Below are positions 43,317 through 51,885 of a stretch of 64,000 nt of DNA, one piece after another. The notes beneath the pieces were generated by a model that was given only the letters and a program-made list of their open reading frames with translations, was not told where the DNA came from and did no database searches. The DNA comes from Pseudomonadota bacterium. Its GTDB lineage: Bacteria; Desulfobacterota; Binatia; UBA9968. The DNA lies in assembly GCA_021324155.1 (NCBI GenBank), contig JAJPJQ010000051.1, forward strand, positions 62,001 to 126,000, written 5' to 3'. Position 1 is the first letter of the stretch. Each line of letters begins with the position of its first letter. Both the position numbers and the translations under genes were made by a program.

Positions 43317-43796
43317 TTAGTACGGCGACCCGTCCTTGTGTACGAAGTTCCACTTGCCGTCGACCATCAGCGCCTTGACGTCGTCGTCCGGATAGCTGCC
43401 TTCGTCGCCCGGAGTCCGGTCGCCGATCTCGAGGTAGACGACATCCTCGTCGGTCTCGTTGATAAGGCAGTGTCCGTTCCCGGTGCCCGCTTGGAACCCG
43501 GCTCACATTCCGGGCGCCAGGACCGTGCGCCCTTCGTCGGTATGGAGCGTCGGCCGCCCCTCGACAACGTAGATGAACTCGTCCTGCCGTGTATGCGCGT
43601 GGCGCAATGCCGAAGCCGCCTTGGGCGCGAGGCGAGTGAGATTGACGCCGAAATTGCTGAGGCCGAACAGGTCGCCGAGCGGGCGCTTCTCTCTTCCGGC
43701 CATGCGCGCGGCGAACGGCTCGGGATACGCCGAGGGCTTCGCGCGCGCCGGCGCGTCGGCCGCACGGATGGCGACGGGTCTTTTTTTCGCGGACAT
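43317..43796 (-). pseudogene. Cupin domain gene interrupted by in-frame UGA
   Basis: Reads as one 159-residue cupin except for a single in-frame TGA at 43503-43505. Before it: KPSAYPEPFAARMAGREKRPLGDLFGLSNFGVNLTRLAP and HAHTRQDEFIYVVEGRPTLHTDEGRTVLAPGM (cupin motif with HxH and E). After it: AGFQAGTGNGHCLINETDEDVVYLEIGDRTPGDEGSYPDDDV to a TAA at 43317. Related cupins, as I recall the family, have PGMCAGF here, so TGA replaces a cysteine codon by one base. Options are a nonsense mutation, a sequencing error or Sec recoding; no clear SECIS is evident. Confidence 0.8.
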
Positions 43797-43804
43797 TCAG
43801 CCTC

Positions 43805-44155
43805 CTAAAGCTTGCCGTACTTATCGTTGAATTCTTCCTGCGTCATAGCGAGCAGCATGATGCCTTCGATGAAGCCGACGACGGCGGGTATGAAGGTCCA
43901 GAAAAAAATCGCATAGAGAATGCCCCAGCCGATCTGGCCGAGGTAGAACTTGTGGACGCCGAGAACGCCGAGAACGAGCGCGAGCAGGCCAGCGACGAGC
44001 TTGCTCTTGCCGTTGGGCGCGATGCCGGCCCAGGCATTCGGCGGCGGGAACTGGCGCACGCCGCAGCGCGGACAGATTTCGGCTTTCGCCTTGATGATCG
44101 CACCGCACTCCGAGCAGAACTTCTCGTCGGGGGCTTTGCGCGGCGGTTCCTCCAC
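43805..44155 (-). CDS. TM2 domain protein with N-terminal zinc ribbon
   Basis: 116 aa. N-terminal zinc ribbon KFCSECGAIIKAKAEICPRCGVRQF, then a proline-rich link and the TM2 domain: SKLVAGLLALVLGVLGVHKFYLGQIGWGILYAIFFWTFIPAVVGFIEGIMLL, with the conserved GxHKFYLG turn between helices. TM2 proteins are small integral membrane proteins of unclear function. It lies 8 bp upstream of the interrupted cupin gene on the same strand. Confidence 0.92.
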   Translation of the reverse strand: MEEPPRKAPDEKFCSECGAIIKAKAEICPRCGVRQFPPPNAWAGIAPNGKSKLVAGLLALVLGVLGVHKFYLGQIGWGILYAIFFWTFIPAVVGFIEGIMLLAMTQEEFNDKYGKL

Positions 44156-44534
44156 GATTTCGTCCTATACGCCGGCGCCGTGGGAATCAACGTCGCCGCG
44201 GCGGCTTGAAACAATTTCCAAAATACATCGCATCGTGATTGAAAGCGCTTTTAACGGTCTTATACCGCCGATAAGCATCATCGGGATCCTCCCCGTACTT
44301 GATTGATCCATCACAGGCAGCAGAGTTAGATTTTGTTACACCAATGATACAGATATATGTTTAGTCGCGCTCTAGAGGTAGTGTCTTGCCCAAGAAGTGC
44401 CACAAGAAGGCATGTCCATCAGATTTTACTTGACAGTGGCATAGGCAGTAAGGCAAACTGCCGCAAAAAAATTCTGTCCTTAAGGCGTAGGTGCTCGCTC
44501 TCTTAGAGTGCCGATTAGAAGGAGGAGGCTTTGG
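44156..44534. other. Divergent intergenic region before collagen-like gene
   Basis: 379 bp, AT-richer than average, between the TM2 gene (minus) and the collagen-like gene (plus). A TTGACA occurs near 44429 but no matching -10 follows at 17 bp. No gene or strong hairpin seen; an AAGGAGGAGG ribosome site lies at its right end. Confidence 0.5.
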
Positions 44535-45778
<1,244 letters not shown>

Positions 45779-45885
45779 TCACAGTCCGTTCCGCTTGACG
45801 CGCGCGCTGGCGCGCGAATGGCGCCCGCGCCGCTGGCGCTTCGATAAATAATCCCGCTACCGGTTCTAAAACTTGGGAGTCTTCG

Positions 45886-46308
45886 ATGAAAGAATTGATG
45901 CGCTCGTGTGTTCTCGCGTCCGTGCTGCTCGTTGTGCTCGCAGGCGTCGCTTTCGCGCAGTACCAGGCGGCGCCGTACGGATCGCAGCCGTACAGCACGC
46001 CTGCGCCCTACGGGCAGCCAAACCCGTACGCGCCGGCGATGCAGCCAGGCGGTCTGATGCCATCTGCCACCTTCGCTGCGCTCGTCGCCGCGTACGAGGA
46101 GCACGCGCGCTACTGGAACAGCAAAGGCATGGCTCTGACGCCGCGCGAGCTACCTGCCAGATCTTGGGGCGTGCGGTATTCGCAGCCGAGCCCGGACCGC
46201 TTAAGCGTTTTGTTCCTTCCCGAATCCTCGTCGATGCGCGGCGGTGGCGTGGAGTACATTGTGGACTTGAGGACACTCCAGATCGTGGGGCGAAATTTCG
46301 AGCGGTAA
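45886..46308 (+). CDS. Secreted Tyr/Pro-rich protein, unknown
   Basis: 140 aa. Signal peptide MKELMRSCVLASVLLVVLAGVAFA, a Gln/Pro/Tyr-rich spacer (QYQAAPYGSQPYSTPAPYGQPNPYAPA), then a compact domain FAALVAAYEEHARYWNSKGMALTPRELPARSWGVRYSQPSPDRLSVLFLPES. A GGGAG site precedes the ATG. No family recognised. About 260 bp of gene-free DNA separates it from the terminator upstream; it is convergent with the zinc-ribbon gene. Confidence 0.72.
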   Translation: MKELMRSCVLASVLLVVLAGVAFAQYQAAPYGSQPYSTPAPYGQPNPYAPAMQPGGLMPSATFAALVAAYEEHARYWNSKGMALTPRELPARSWGVRYSQPSPDRLSVLFLPESSSMRGGGVEYIVDLRTLQIVGRNFER

Positions 46309-46317
46309 AGGCGCCTG

Positions 46318-46536
46318 TCAGACGAGATACGGGTGGGCGTTTTTCTCCATGCGGTAGCCGATGATTTTGTGCCAGCGTTCGCCGGGAGGCGATCCTCTCC
46401 CGGCGTCGGGCGCGTGGTCGCACTTGGGGCAGCGCTTCAGCTTGGCCGCGGCTGCGGCGCTTTCACGCTCGTACAATGCTAATTCGAAAACGCTCCCGCA
46501 GCTCCGGCATCGGAAGGTCCAAATTTCTGTGTTCAT
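46318..46536 (-). CDS. Small zinc-ribbon protein (paralogue of 41061)
   Basis: 72 aa from ATG 46536. MNTEIWTFRCRSCGSVFELALYERES...KRCPKCDHAPD gives a C4 ribbon, then GERWHKIIGYRMEKN. It aligns along its length with the product of 41061. No transmembrane segment. Probably a nucleic-acid or metal binding accessory protein; no partner gene is shared between the two loci. Confidence 0.82.
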   Translation of the reverse strand: MNTEIWTFRCRSCGSVFELALYERESAAAAAKLKRCPKCDHAPDAGRGSPPGERWHKIIGYRMEKNAHPYLV

Positions 46537-46697
46537 GCTCTCGAATATGCTCCGCGCCGCGGAATACACAAGGTTTTTTGCCGAATCGTAACAAACAGTT
46601 CACGGGAACGACACGTTCGAGGCGCGCAGAGCGCTCGGCGTTCCTTTTTTGTCGGAATGTTAGGGTGCGTGATCGGAAATCGCGGAGAAGATGTCGG

Positions 46698-47237
46698 TCA
46701 GCGGCCGAGTTTGCGTCGTCCCTCTTCCAGCACTTCGGCGAAGCGCGCTTCGAGCGCGGCGTTGACGCGCGGGCAGTTAGCGACGACGGCGGCGGCCCAG
46801 TCGAGATATTCCTTGCGGCGCGCGACGTCCCACATCGTCGGCGGCGAGTGCGTCACGTCGACGACGTTGGCGATCTTGTCGCCGAGCTTGATCAGCACGG
46901 CGTCGGCCGCGAGGCCGTTCGCGTGCTCGACCTGAAGCTGCTTGCGCTCCGCTTTGCGGAGCGATTTGTCGTCGCTGACCGCCTCGACGAGCGCGCGTAC
47001 GCGCGCGCCGAAGGCGGCCTCGAGCTCGGCAGGCGTCGTCTCGGTATCTTCCAGCGTGTCGTGGAGGACCGCCGCTGCGAGAATCTCGGGATCCGTCACG
47101 CCGCCGACTTCGGCCAGGAGCATTGCAACCGCGAGCGGATGGTTGACGTAGGGCGACGCCTCCTCGTCCTTGCGTTTCTGCGTGCGGTGCTTGCGCGCGG
47201 CGAAGTCCGCGGCGCGGAGCAGGAGCAGCGGTTCCAT
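46698..47237 (-). CDS. MESH1-like HD phosphohydrolase
   Basis: 179 aa from ATG 47237. Contains YVNHPLAVAMLLAEVGG, AAAVLHDTLEDTETT and the downstream LIKLGDKIANVVDV, matching the Mn-dependent HD domain of SpoT/RelA hydrolases and of the small alarmone hydrolase MESH1 (HDDC3 family). There is no synthetase domain, so if active it would degrade (p)ppGpp or related nucleotides (NADPH for animal MESH1). The upstream extension in the track is a dispersed repeat, not family sequence. Confidence 0.9.
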   Translation of the reverse strand: MEPLLLLRAADFAARKHRTQKRKDEEASPYVNHPLAVAMLLAEVGGVTDPEILAAAVLHDTLEDTETTPAELEAAFGARVRALVEAVSDDKSLRKAERKQLQVEHANGLAADAVLIKLGDKIANVVDVTHSPPTMWDVARRKEYLDWAAAVVANCPRVNAALEARFAEVLEEGRRKLGR

Positions 47238-47279
47238 CCGCCGGATTGTCGCGGGCGCGGCGGCGATTGTCAAACGCGG

Positions 47280-47328
47280 CTCGACAGGTCTGCCCCGAGC
47301 GAAGTCGAAGGGCTCACCACGAACGGAT
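47280..47328. repeat. Dispersed TCGACAGG-type repeat, longest copy
   Basis: CTCGACAGGTCTGCCCCGAGCGAAGTCGAAGGGCTCACCACGAACGG is an extended copy of the element, with the inner CTTCG-type palindrome and the CACCACGAACGG tail. It lies between the HD gene and the radical SAM gene, which are divergent. Confidence 0.7.
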
Positions 47329-47429
47329 TGCATCCGTTCGCAAGGAGCGCGTCGCGGCATTCACTTCAATTGTCCTGCGCTTCTTGAGTCTCGCCGCGCG
47401 TTCTGTTAGCGTTTTTTTACCGCGCCGTC

Positions 47430-48425
47430 ATGAACTTTCCACCGCATCTCGCGCGCCGCTGGGGCGGCAAGCGCTACCACTCGCTCAACCGCGCGCTTAA
47501 GGATACTTTTCACGCGCGCGTTCATAAGATCGGTGTCCGCATGGACTTCACCTGTCCGAACCGCGACGGCGCCGTCGCCGTCGGCGGCTGCATTTACTGC
47601 AACAATGCGAGCCACACGCCGCAGGGCTTCCGCGCCGGAACGTCCGTGACCGAGCAGCTCGCGCAGGGCGCGGCGGCGCTCGCGCGCCGTCACCGCGCGG
47701 AAAAGTTCATCGCGTATTTCCAGAGCTACTCCAACACCTATGGAGCGCCGGAAAAATTGGCGCGCCTCTACCGCGAGGCGCTCGCTTTTCCCGGCGTCGC
47801 CGGGCTCGCCGTCTCGACGCGGCCAGACTGCGTCCCGGACGAGGTGCTCGATCTGCTCGCCGAGCTCGCTCATGGGACTTATCTCTGGCTCGAGATGGGG
47901 CTGGAATCGATGCACGACAAGACGCTCCGCTGGGTCAACCGCGGGCACGATCTTAAGGATTTCATCGAAGCGGTTGTGCGCGCTAAAAAGCGCGGGCTCC
48001 GCGTCTGCGCGCATCTGATCCTCGGCTTTCCGAGCGAGACGCGCGGCGAGATGCTCGAGACGGCCGGGCTCTTGAACGCCCTCGGGATCGACGGCGTCAA
48101 GCTGCACAATCTCCATATTATCCGCGACACGGCCCTCGCGGAGATGTACCTGCGCGAGCCATTTCCGCTGATGTCGCGCTCTGAATACGCCGATCTCGTG
48201 GTCGATTTTTTAGAGCGACTTTCGCCGGAGATTCTCATCCACCGCTTGTCGGGCGAGACCTACCGCGCGCTCACGGTCGCGCCCGAGTGGTCGATCGATA
48301 AGATCGGCACGCATAACGCGATCCAGCGCGCGCTCGAGGAGCGCGACGCCTGGCAGGGAAGATTATTCGAAAAAGTTTCACGTTTCGACTTTCACGGTTC
48401 AAGTTCGACGGAGGCGGCGCAGTGA
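47430..48425 (+). CDS. TIGR01212-type radical SAM protein
   Basis: 331 aa. The radical SAM cluster motif is spread as TCPNRDGAVAVGGCIYC, characteristic of the TIGR01212/YhcC family, with CIYC the last part. Also KFIAYFQSYSNTYGAP, AVSTRPDCVPDEVLDLLAEL and GLESMHDKTLRWVNRGHDL. Substrate unknown. Its stop overlaps the GTG of the next gene (GTGA), so the two are translationally coupled and probably interact functionally. Confidence 0.93.
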   Translation: MNFPPHLARRWGGKRYHSLNRALKDTFHARVHKIGVRMDFTCPNRDGAVAVGGCIYCNNASHTPQGFRAGTSVTEQLAQGAAALARRHRAEKFIAYFQSYSNTYGAPEKLARLYREALAFPGVAGLAVSTRPDCVPDEVLDLLAELAHGTYLWLEMGLESMHDKTLRWVNRGHDLKDFIEAVVRAKKRGLRVCAHLILGFPSETRGEMLETAGLLNALGIDGVKLHNLHIIRDTALAEMYLREPFPLMSRSEYADLVVDFLERLSPEILIHRLSGETYRALTVAPEWSIDKIGTHNAIQRALEERDAWQGRLFEKVSRFDFHGSSSTEAAQ

Positions 48426-49324
48426 ACGGGAGCATGCGCCTGATCCATTCGGTGCTGCCGGCAACCGTCGACCTTCGCGTGACGATTCCGGAGAGCCATC
48501 CATCGGCGCGGAACCTCGGCGCAGAGCGCTCCGGCTCGGGTACGATCGTCGATTCCGACGGTTACATTCTCACCGTGCATTACATCACCGTCGGCGCGCG
48601 CTCGATCGTCGTCACCACCGCCGACGGCGAGGAGCTGCCCGGCACGCTGGCCGCCGACGACCAGGAGAGCGGCCTCGCGCTGGTGAAAGTTCCCGGCCGC
48701 GATCTGCCCTTCCTCAAGCCCGCGCCGCCGGAAAGCGTTCAGCTTGGCGCACCCGCGCTCATCATCGCGAGCGGCGGGGAAGGCCAGCGGCGTACGAGCG
48801 GCGGCTACATCACCTCGTTCGAGGGTTACGACGGCCACTGGGAATACATGCTGGAGAAGAGCATCCGCTTGACCGCGCCCAATCCCGGGATGGGTGGCGG
48901 CGCGCTGGTCGATTTCTCCGGCCGGTTGATGGGCGTCGTGTCGCTGAATCTAGGCGAGATCGCGAAGTGCACGCTCGCCATCCCGATCGAGCTTTATCTA
49001 AAATACGAATCGGAATTGAAGCAGTACGGGCGCGTGCGCAGCCGGCCGCCGCGGCCGTGGCTCGGCATTTATCCGCAGCACATGGGCGGCCACGTCGTAA
49101 TCGCGGGCCTAGTCCCAGGCGGGCCGGGCGAGCAGAGCGGCCTGAAAGAGGGCGATATTATCGTGAAGGTGGAGACGCAGGAGATCCGCTCGCGCGCGGA
49201 ACTCTACCGCGAGCTGTGGAAAAAGCGGCCCGGGGACCGCATCTCACTTAGGATTCTCCGCGAGGAGGAATCGCTCGAGCTCGCGATCGTCGGCGCCGAT
49301 CGGCGCGCGCGCTACGGACGCTAG
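48422..49324 (+). CDS. HtrA-like protease-fold protein with PDZ, catalytic triad lost
   Basis: 300 aa from a GTG that overlaps the radical SAM stop. The fold is HtrA/S1C: RSGSGTIVDSDGYILTVHYITVGA, then LAADDQESGLALVKV, then NPGMGGGALVDFSGRLMGVVSL, then a PDZ domain (VIAGLVPGGPGEQSGLKEGDIIVKV). The three catalytic positions do not match: TNNHVV reads TVHYIT (His shifted or lost), DxDLAL reads ESGLAL, and GNSGG reads GMGGG (Ser to Gly). There is no signal peptide, so it is cytoplasmic. Probably a peptide-binding pseudoprotease. Confidence 0.88.
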   Translation: MNGSMRLIHSVLPATVDLRVTIPESHPSARNLGAERSGSGTIVDSDGYILTVHYITVGARSIVVTTADGEELPGTLAADDQESGLALVKVPGRDLPFLKPAPPESVQLGAPALIIASGGEGQRRTSGGYITSFEGYDGHWEYMLEKSIRLTAPNPGMGGGALVDFSGRLMGVVSLNLGEIAKCTLAIPIELYLKYESELKQYGRVRSRPPRPWLGIYPQHMGGHVVIAGLVPGGPGEQSGLKEGDIIVKVETQEIRSRAELYRELWKKRPGDRISLRILREEESLELAIVGADRRARYGR

Positions 49325-49686
49325 TCGTCGGAGCTGACTTTCTGAATTTCGCCCTTGCCGGTTACCTTGACGGACTGGGCGGGCAGGTAGGCGTCGGGCT
49401 CATACTTGATCATCGCTTTGTCGGTCCGCTGCAAGTCCTTCAACTTGACCTTCGAGCCGTCCTTCTCGATGTCGGTTTGATCGTCGACGCCGACGACTTC
49501 TTCGCGGATTTTGCCTTTGCGCTCGACCTGAAAGGTAATCGTGCGCTGGCCGACGGCGCTGATCACCGCCTCCACCTCGACGTCCTTGGCCTTTGCCTTC
49601 TTTTCCTTTTCTTCCTGCGCGAATAGCGAGCCCGCGAATCCCGCGAATAAGAGCGAAAAAACCACGAGCCATTTAGCGGTGTGCAT
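49321..49686 (-). CDS. Small secreted protein, unknown
   Basis: 121 aa. Signal peptide MHTAKWLVVFSLLFAGFAGSLFAQ, then a Lys/Glu linker and a beta-rich domain VEVEAVISAVGQRTITFQVERKGKIREEVVGVDDQTDIEKDGSKVKLKDLQRTDKAMIKYEPD, which resembles DUF5666-like small OB domains (G-x-R-T-x-x-F-x-V...LKDL). Periplasmic. Convergent with the HtrA-like gene, with overlapping stops. The ligand, possibly a metal, is unknown. Confidence 0.75.
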   Translation of the reverse strand: MHTAKWLVVFSLLFAGFAGSLFAQEEKEKKAKAKDVEVEAVISAVGQRTITFQVERKGKIREEVVGVDDQTDIEKDGSKVKLKDLQRTDKAMIKYEPDAYLPAQSVKVTGKGEIQKVSSDD

Positions 49687-49774
49687 CGGTCCTCCCTTAG
49701 CCGTTTCCCGTGTGAAGCGTCAATGGAAAGTAACGAAAGATGAGTAGAGAGTCAAGGCGCGGCGGCGCCCTTGA

Positions 49775-51010
49775 CTATGGGTGGTAGTGCGCGGGAAACT
49801 TCATCCGGAACGTCGTGCCTTGGCCGAGCTCGCTCGCGACTTCGATCGTGCCGTGAAGCAGCTCCATCAGCCGCTTGGCGATCGCCAGTCCGAGGCCCAC
49901 GCCGCCCAAACTCCGCGTCGCCGAGCCCTCGACCTGCCGGAACGGGTCGAAGATGTAGGGGAGCGAATCCTTCGGGATGCCGACGCCGGTGTCGCGCACT
50001 TCGACGGAGATTCCCGCGCCGCCGTTGTACGGGGCGGCGGTGACGCGCACCTCGCCGCGGTCGGTGTACTTGACCGCGTTGAAAATGACGTTGCTCAAGA
50101 TTTCCTTCATTTTCATGCGGTCGCTGCTAAGCGTCGGCAGCTCGCCCTCGATCGTCCAGAAAAGCTCCACCGGTTTGCCGGAGAGGCCGACGCGGATGAA
50201 GGCTTCGAGGTCGTTCCAGATCTCCTCGAGGCGGAATTCCTCGGTATGGACGATGTACTGACCGGCCTCGAAGCGCGACAGATCGAGGAGGCTGCTCACG
50301 AGGCTCAGCGCCTCGCCGGAATTGCGCAGCGCGGTCTCGAGACATTTGCGCTGGCGCTCGGATAATTCTCCCAGGAAGCCGCGCAGGACGAGGTCAAGGT
50401 TGCCGATCACGATGTTGATCGGCGTGCGCATCTCGTGAGTCATCGTCGCCAGCACCTCGGCCTTGAGCCGCGCCGCCTCGGCCAACTCGTCGTGCAGCCG
50501 CTTCACCTCGCGAATGAGGCGCGCGTTCTCGAGCATTATCGCGACCGGGCCTGCGATCGCGCCCAGCATGTCAAGTTCCTTGTCGCCGAACGAGCCGGGC
50601 TTTTTGCTCACGATCTCGATGACGCCGGTAAGCTCGCCCCGGACTTTGAGCGGCACGCAGGCGATCGCGCGGGTCTTGAAGCCGGTGATCTGGTCGACGC
50701 GGGCGGAAAAACGCGACTCGCGGTTGACGTCGGAGACGACCATCGGCAGCCCGGTCTCGGCGACGAAGCCGGCGATCCCCTCGCCGCGCTCGAGCGCGAT
50801 GTTTTTGAGCTGCTCAGCCTTCTCGCCGAGCACGATGAAAAAGCTGAGATTGCCGCTGGGACGCTCGATCAGCAGAATCGACGAGCCGTCGGCGCCCATG
50901 AGGCCGGCGGTAAAGCGCAGCGCGGTCGTGAGGACGTCTTCGAAGGCCATGGACGTCCCCATGAAATCCGCGATGTGGGCCAGAATGCGCACTTCGCTGT
51001 CGACGTCCAC
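49775..51010 (-). CDS. GAF domain sensor histidine kinase
   Basis: 411 aa, cytosolic. GAF domain at residues about 10-165 (GADGSSILLIERPSGN, GEGIAGFVAETGLPMVVSDVN), a short linker, a HisKA dimerisation domain with the H-box LATMTHEMRTPINIVIGNLDLV, and a HATPase_c domain with N-box MKEILSNVIFNAVKYT, G1 VEVRDTGVGIPKDSL, F-box and G2 GGVGLGLAIAKRLMELL. No receiver or response regulator gene is adjacent. It lies 12 bp after proC on the same strand. Confidence 0.94.
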   Translation of the reverse strand: MDVDSEVRILAHIADFMGTSMAFEDVLTTALRFTAGLMGADGSSILLIERPSGNLSFFIVLGEKAEQLKNIALERGEGIAGFVAETGLPMVVSDVNRESRFSARVDQITGFKTRAIACVPLKVRGELTGVIEIVSKKPGSFGDKELDMLGAIAGPVAIMLENARLIREVKRLHDELAEAARLKAEVLATMTHEMRTPINIVIGNLDLVLRGFLGELSERQRKCLETALRNSGEALSLVSSLLDLSRFEAGQYIVHTEEFRLEEIWNDLEAFIRVGLSGKPVELFWTIEGELPTLSSDRMKMKEILSNVIFNAVKYTDRGEVRVTAAPYNGGAGISVEVRDTGVGIPKDSLPYIFDPFRQVEGSATRSLGGVGLGLAIAKRLMELLHGTIEVASELGQGTTFRMKFPAHYHP

Positions 51011-51022
51011 CGTAGTCTCCCT

Positions 51023-51850
51023 CTAAGCCTGTCCTTTGCCCAGTTCCTGCGAGCGGCGCGTCGCCTGCAGCACCGCCTCCATCACGGTGCCGCGGAGACG
51101 GCCTTTTTCGAGCGCGTAGAGTCCGGCGATCGTCGTACCGCCGGGCGAGGTCACTTCGTCGCGCAGCTCGCCCAGGTGCTTGCCGCTCTCGAGCGCCATG
51201 CGTGCGGCGCCGAAGACCGTCTGCAGCGCAAGCTTGAGCGCCACGTCGCGGCTAAGGCCCACCTGCACGCCGCCATCGGCGAGCGATTCGATGAAGAGAA
51301 ATACGTACGCCGGACCGCTGCCCGACAGGCCCGTGACGGCGTCGAGATATTTTTCTTCGAGCGGAAGGCCCACGCCGAAGCTGTTGAGGATCGCGCCGAC
51401 CTTTTCGAGATCGGCGGCCTCGGCGCTCGTCCCGCCGGCGTAGCCCGACGCGCCCGCCCCGACGACGCACGGGATGTTCGGCATGACGCGCACCACGCGC
51501 GCGCTCTTGGCGAGATTCTTTTCCAGCCGCGCGAGCGGCACGCCCGCCGCTACGGAGACGACGAGCTTCGTCCGGCCGACTTTCTTCGCGATTTCCTTCA
51601 CGACCGAATCGATCACCTGCGGTTTGACCGCGAGAACCACGATATCGGCGAAGTCGCAGAGTTTGAGGTTGCTGGGCGTCGCTTCGACGCCCAGCTCCGC
51701 GGCGAGCGCCTGGCGCAGCGGCTTGCTCACGTCGCTCGCCATGATTTGCTCCGGCCGGGCGAGGCCGGCGCGCACAATGCCGCGCGCGATCGCAGCGCCG
51801 ATCTTGCCGGCGCCGATGATGCCGATCTTTTCGTTGAGGGTTCGCGCCAT
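51023..51850 (-). CDS. proC: Pyrroline-5-carboxylate reductase
   Basis: 275 aa. Rossmann motif EKIGIIGAGKIGAAIARGIVRAG, the LAVKPQVIDSVVKEIA strand, VSVAAGVPLARLEKNL, RVMPNIPCVVGAGASGYAGG, and the C-terminal VTSPGGTTIAGLYALEKGRLRGTVMEAV. It makes proline from pyrroline-5-carboxylate with NAD(P)H. It lies 35 bp after the MFS-spermidine-synthase gene and 12 bp before the histidine kinase. Confidence 0.96.
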   Translation of the reverse strand: MARTLNEKIGIIGAGKIGAAIARGIVRAGLARPEQIMASDVSKPLRQALAAELGVEATPSNLKLCDFADIVVLAVKPQVIDSVVKEIAKKVGRTKLVVSVAAGVPLARLEKNLAKSARVVRVMPNIPCVVGAGASGYAGGTSAEAADLEKVGAILNSFGVGLPLEEKYLDAVTGLSGSGPAYVFLFIESLADGGVQVGLSRDVALKLALQTVFGAARMALESGKHLGELRDEVTSPGGTTIAGLYALEKGRLRGTVMEAVLQATRRSQELGKGQA

Positions 51851-51885
51851 CGGTCAGTCTAAAATATTAAGAGTCGGTGGAATTC

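Noticed and set aside
43460-43502. Bacterial SECIS after the cupin UGA
   Set aside because: A short GTTCC/GGAAC stem exists but lacks a convincing apical loop; kept only as a point to test.
44390-44411. Sigma54-like GG-N10-GC element upstream of the TM2 gene
   Set aside because: The -12 element reads GGGC rather than TTGC, and no activator site or suitable spacing was evident.
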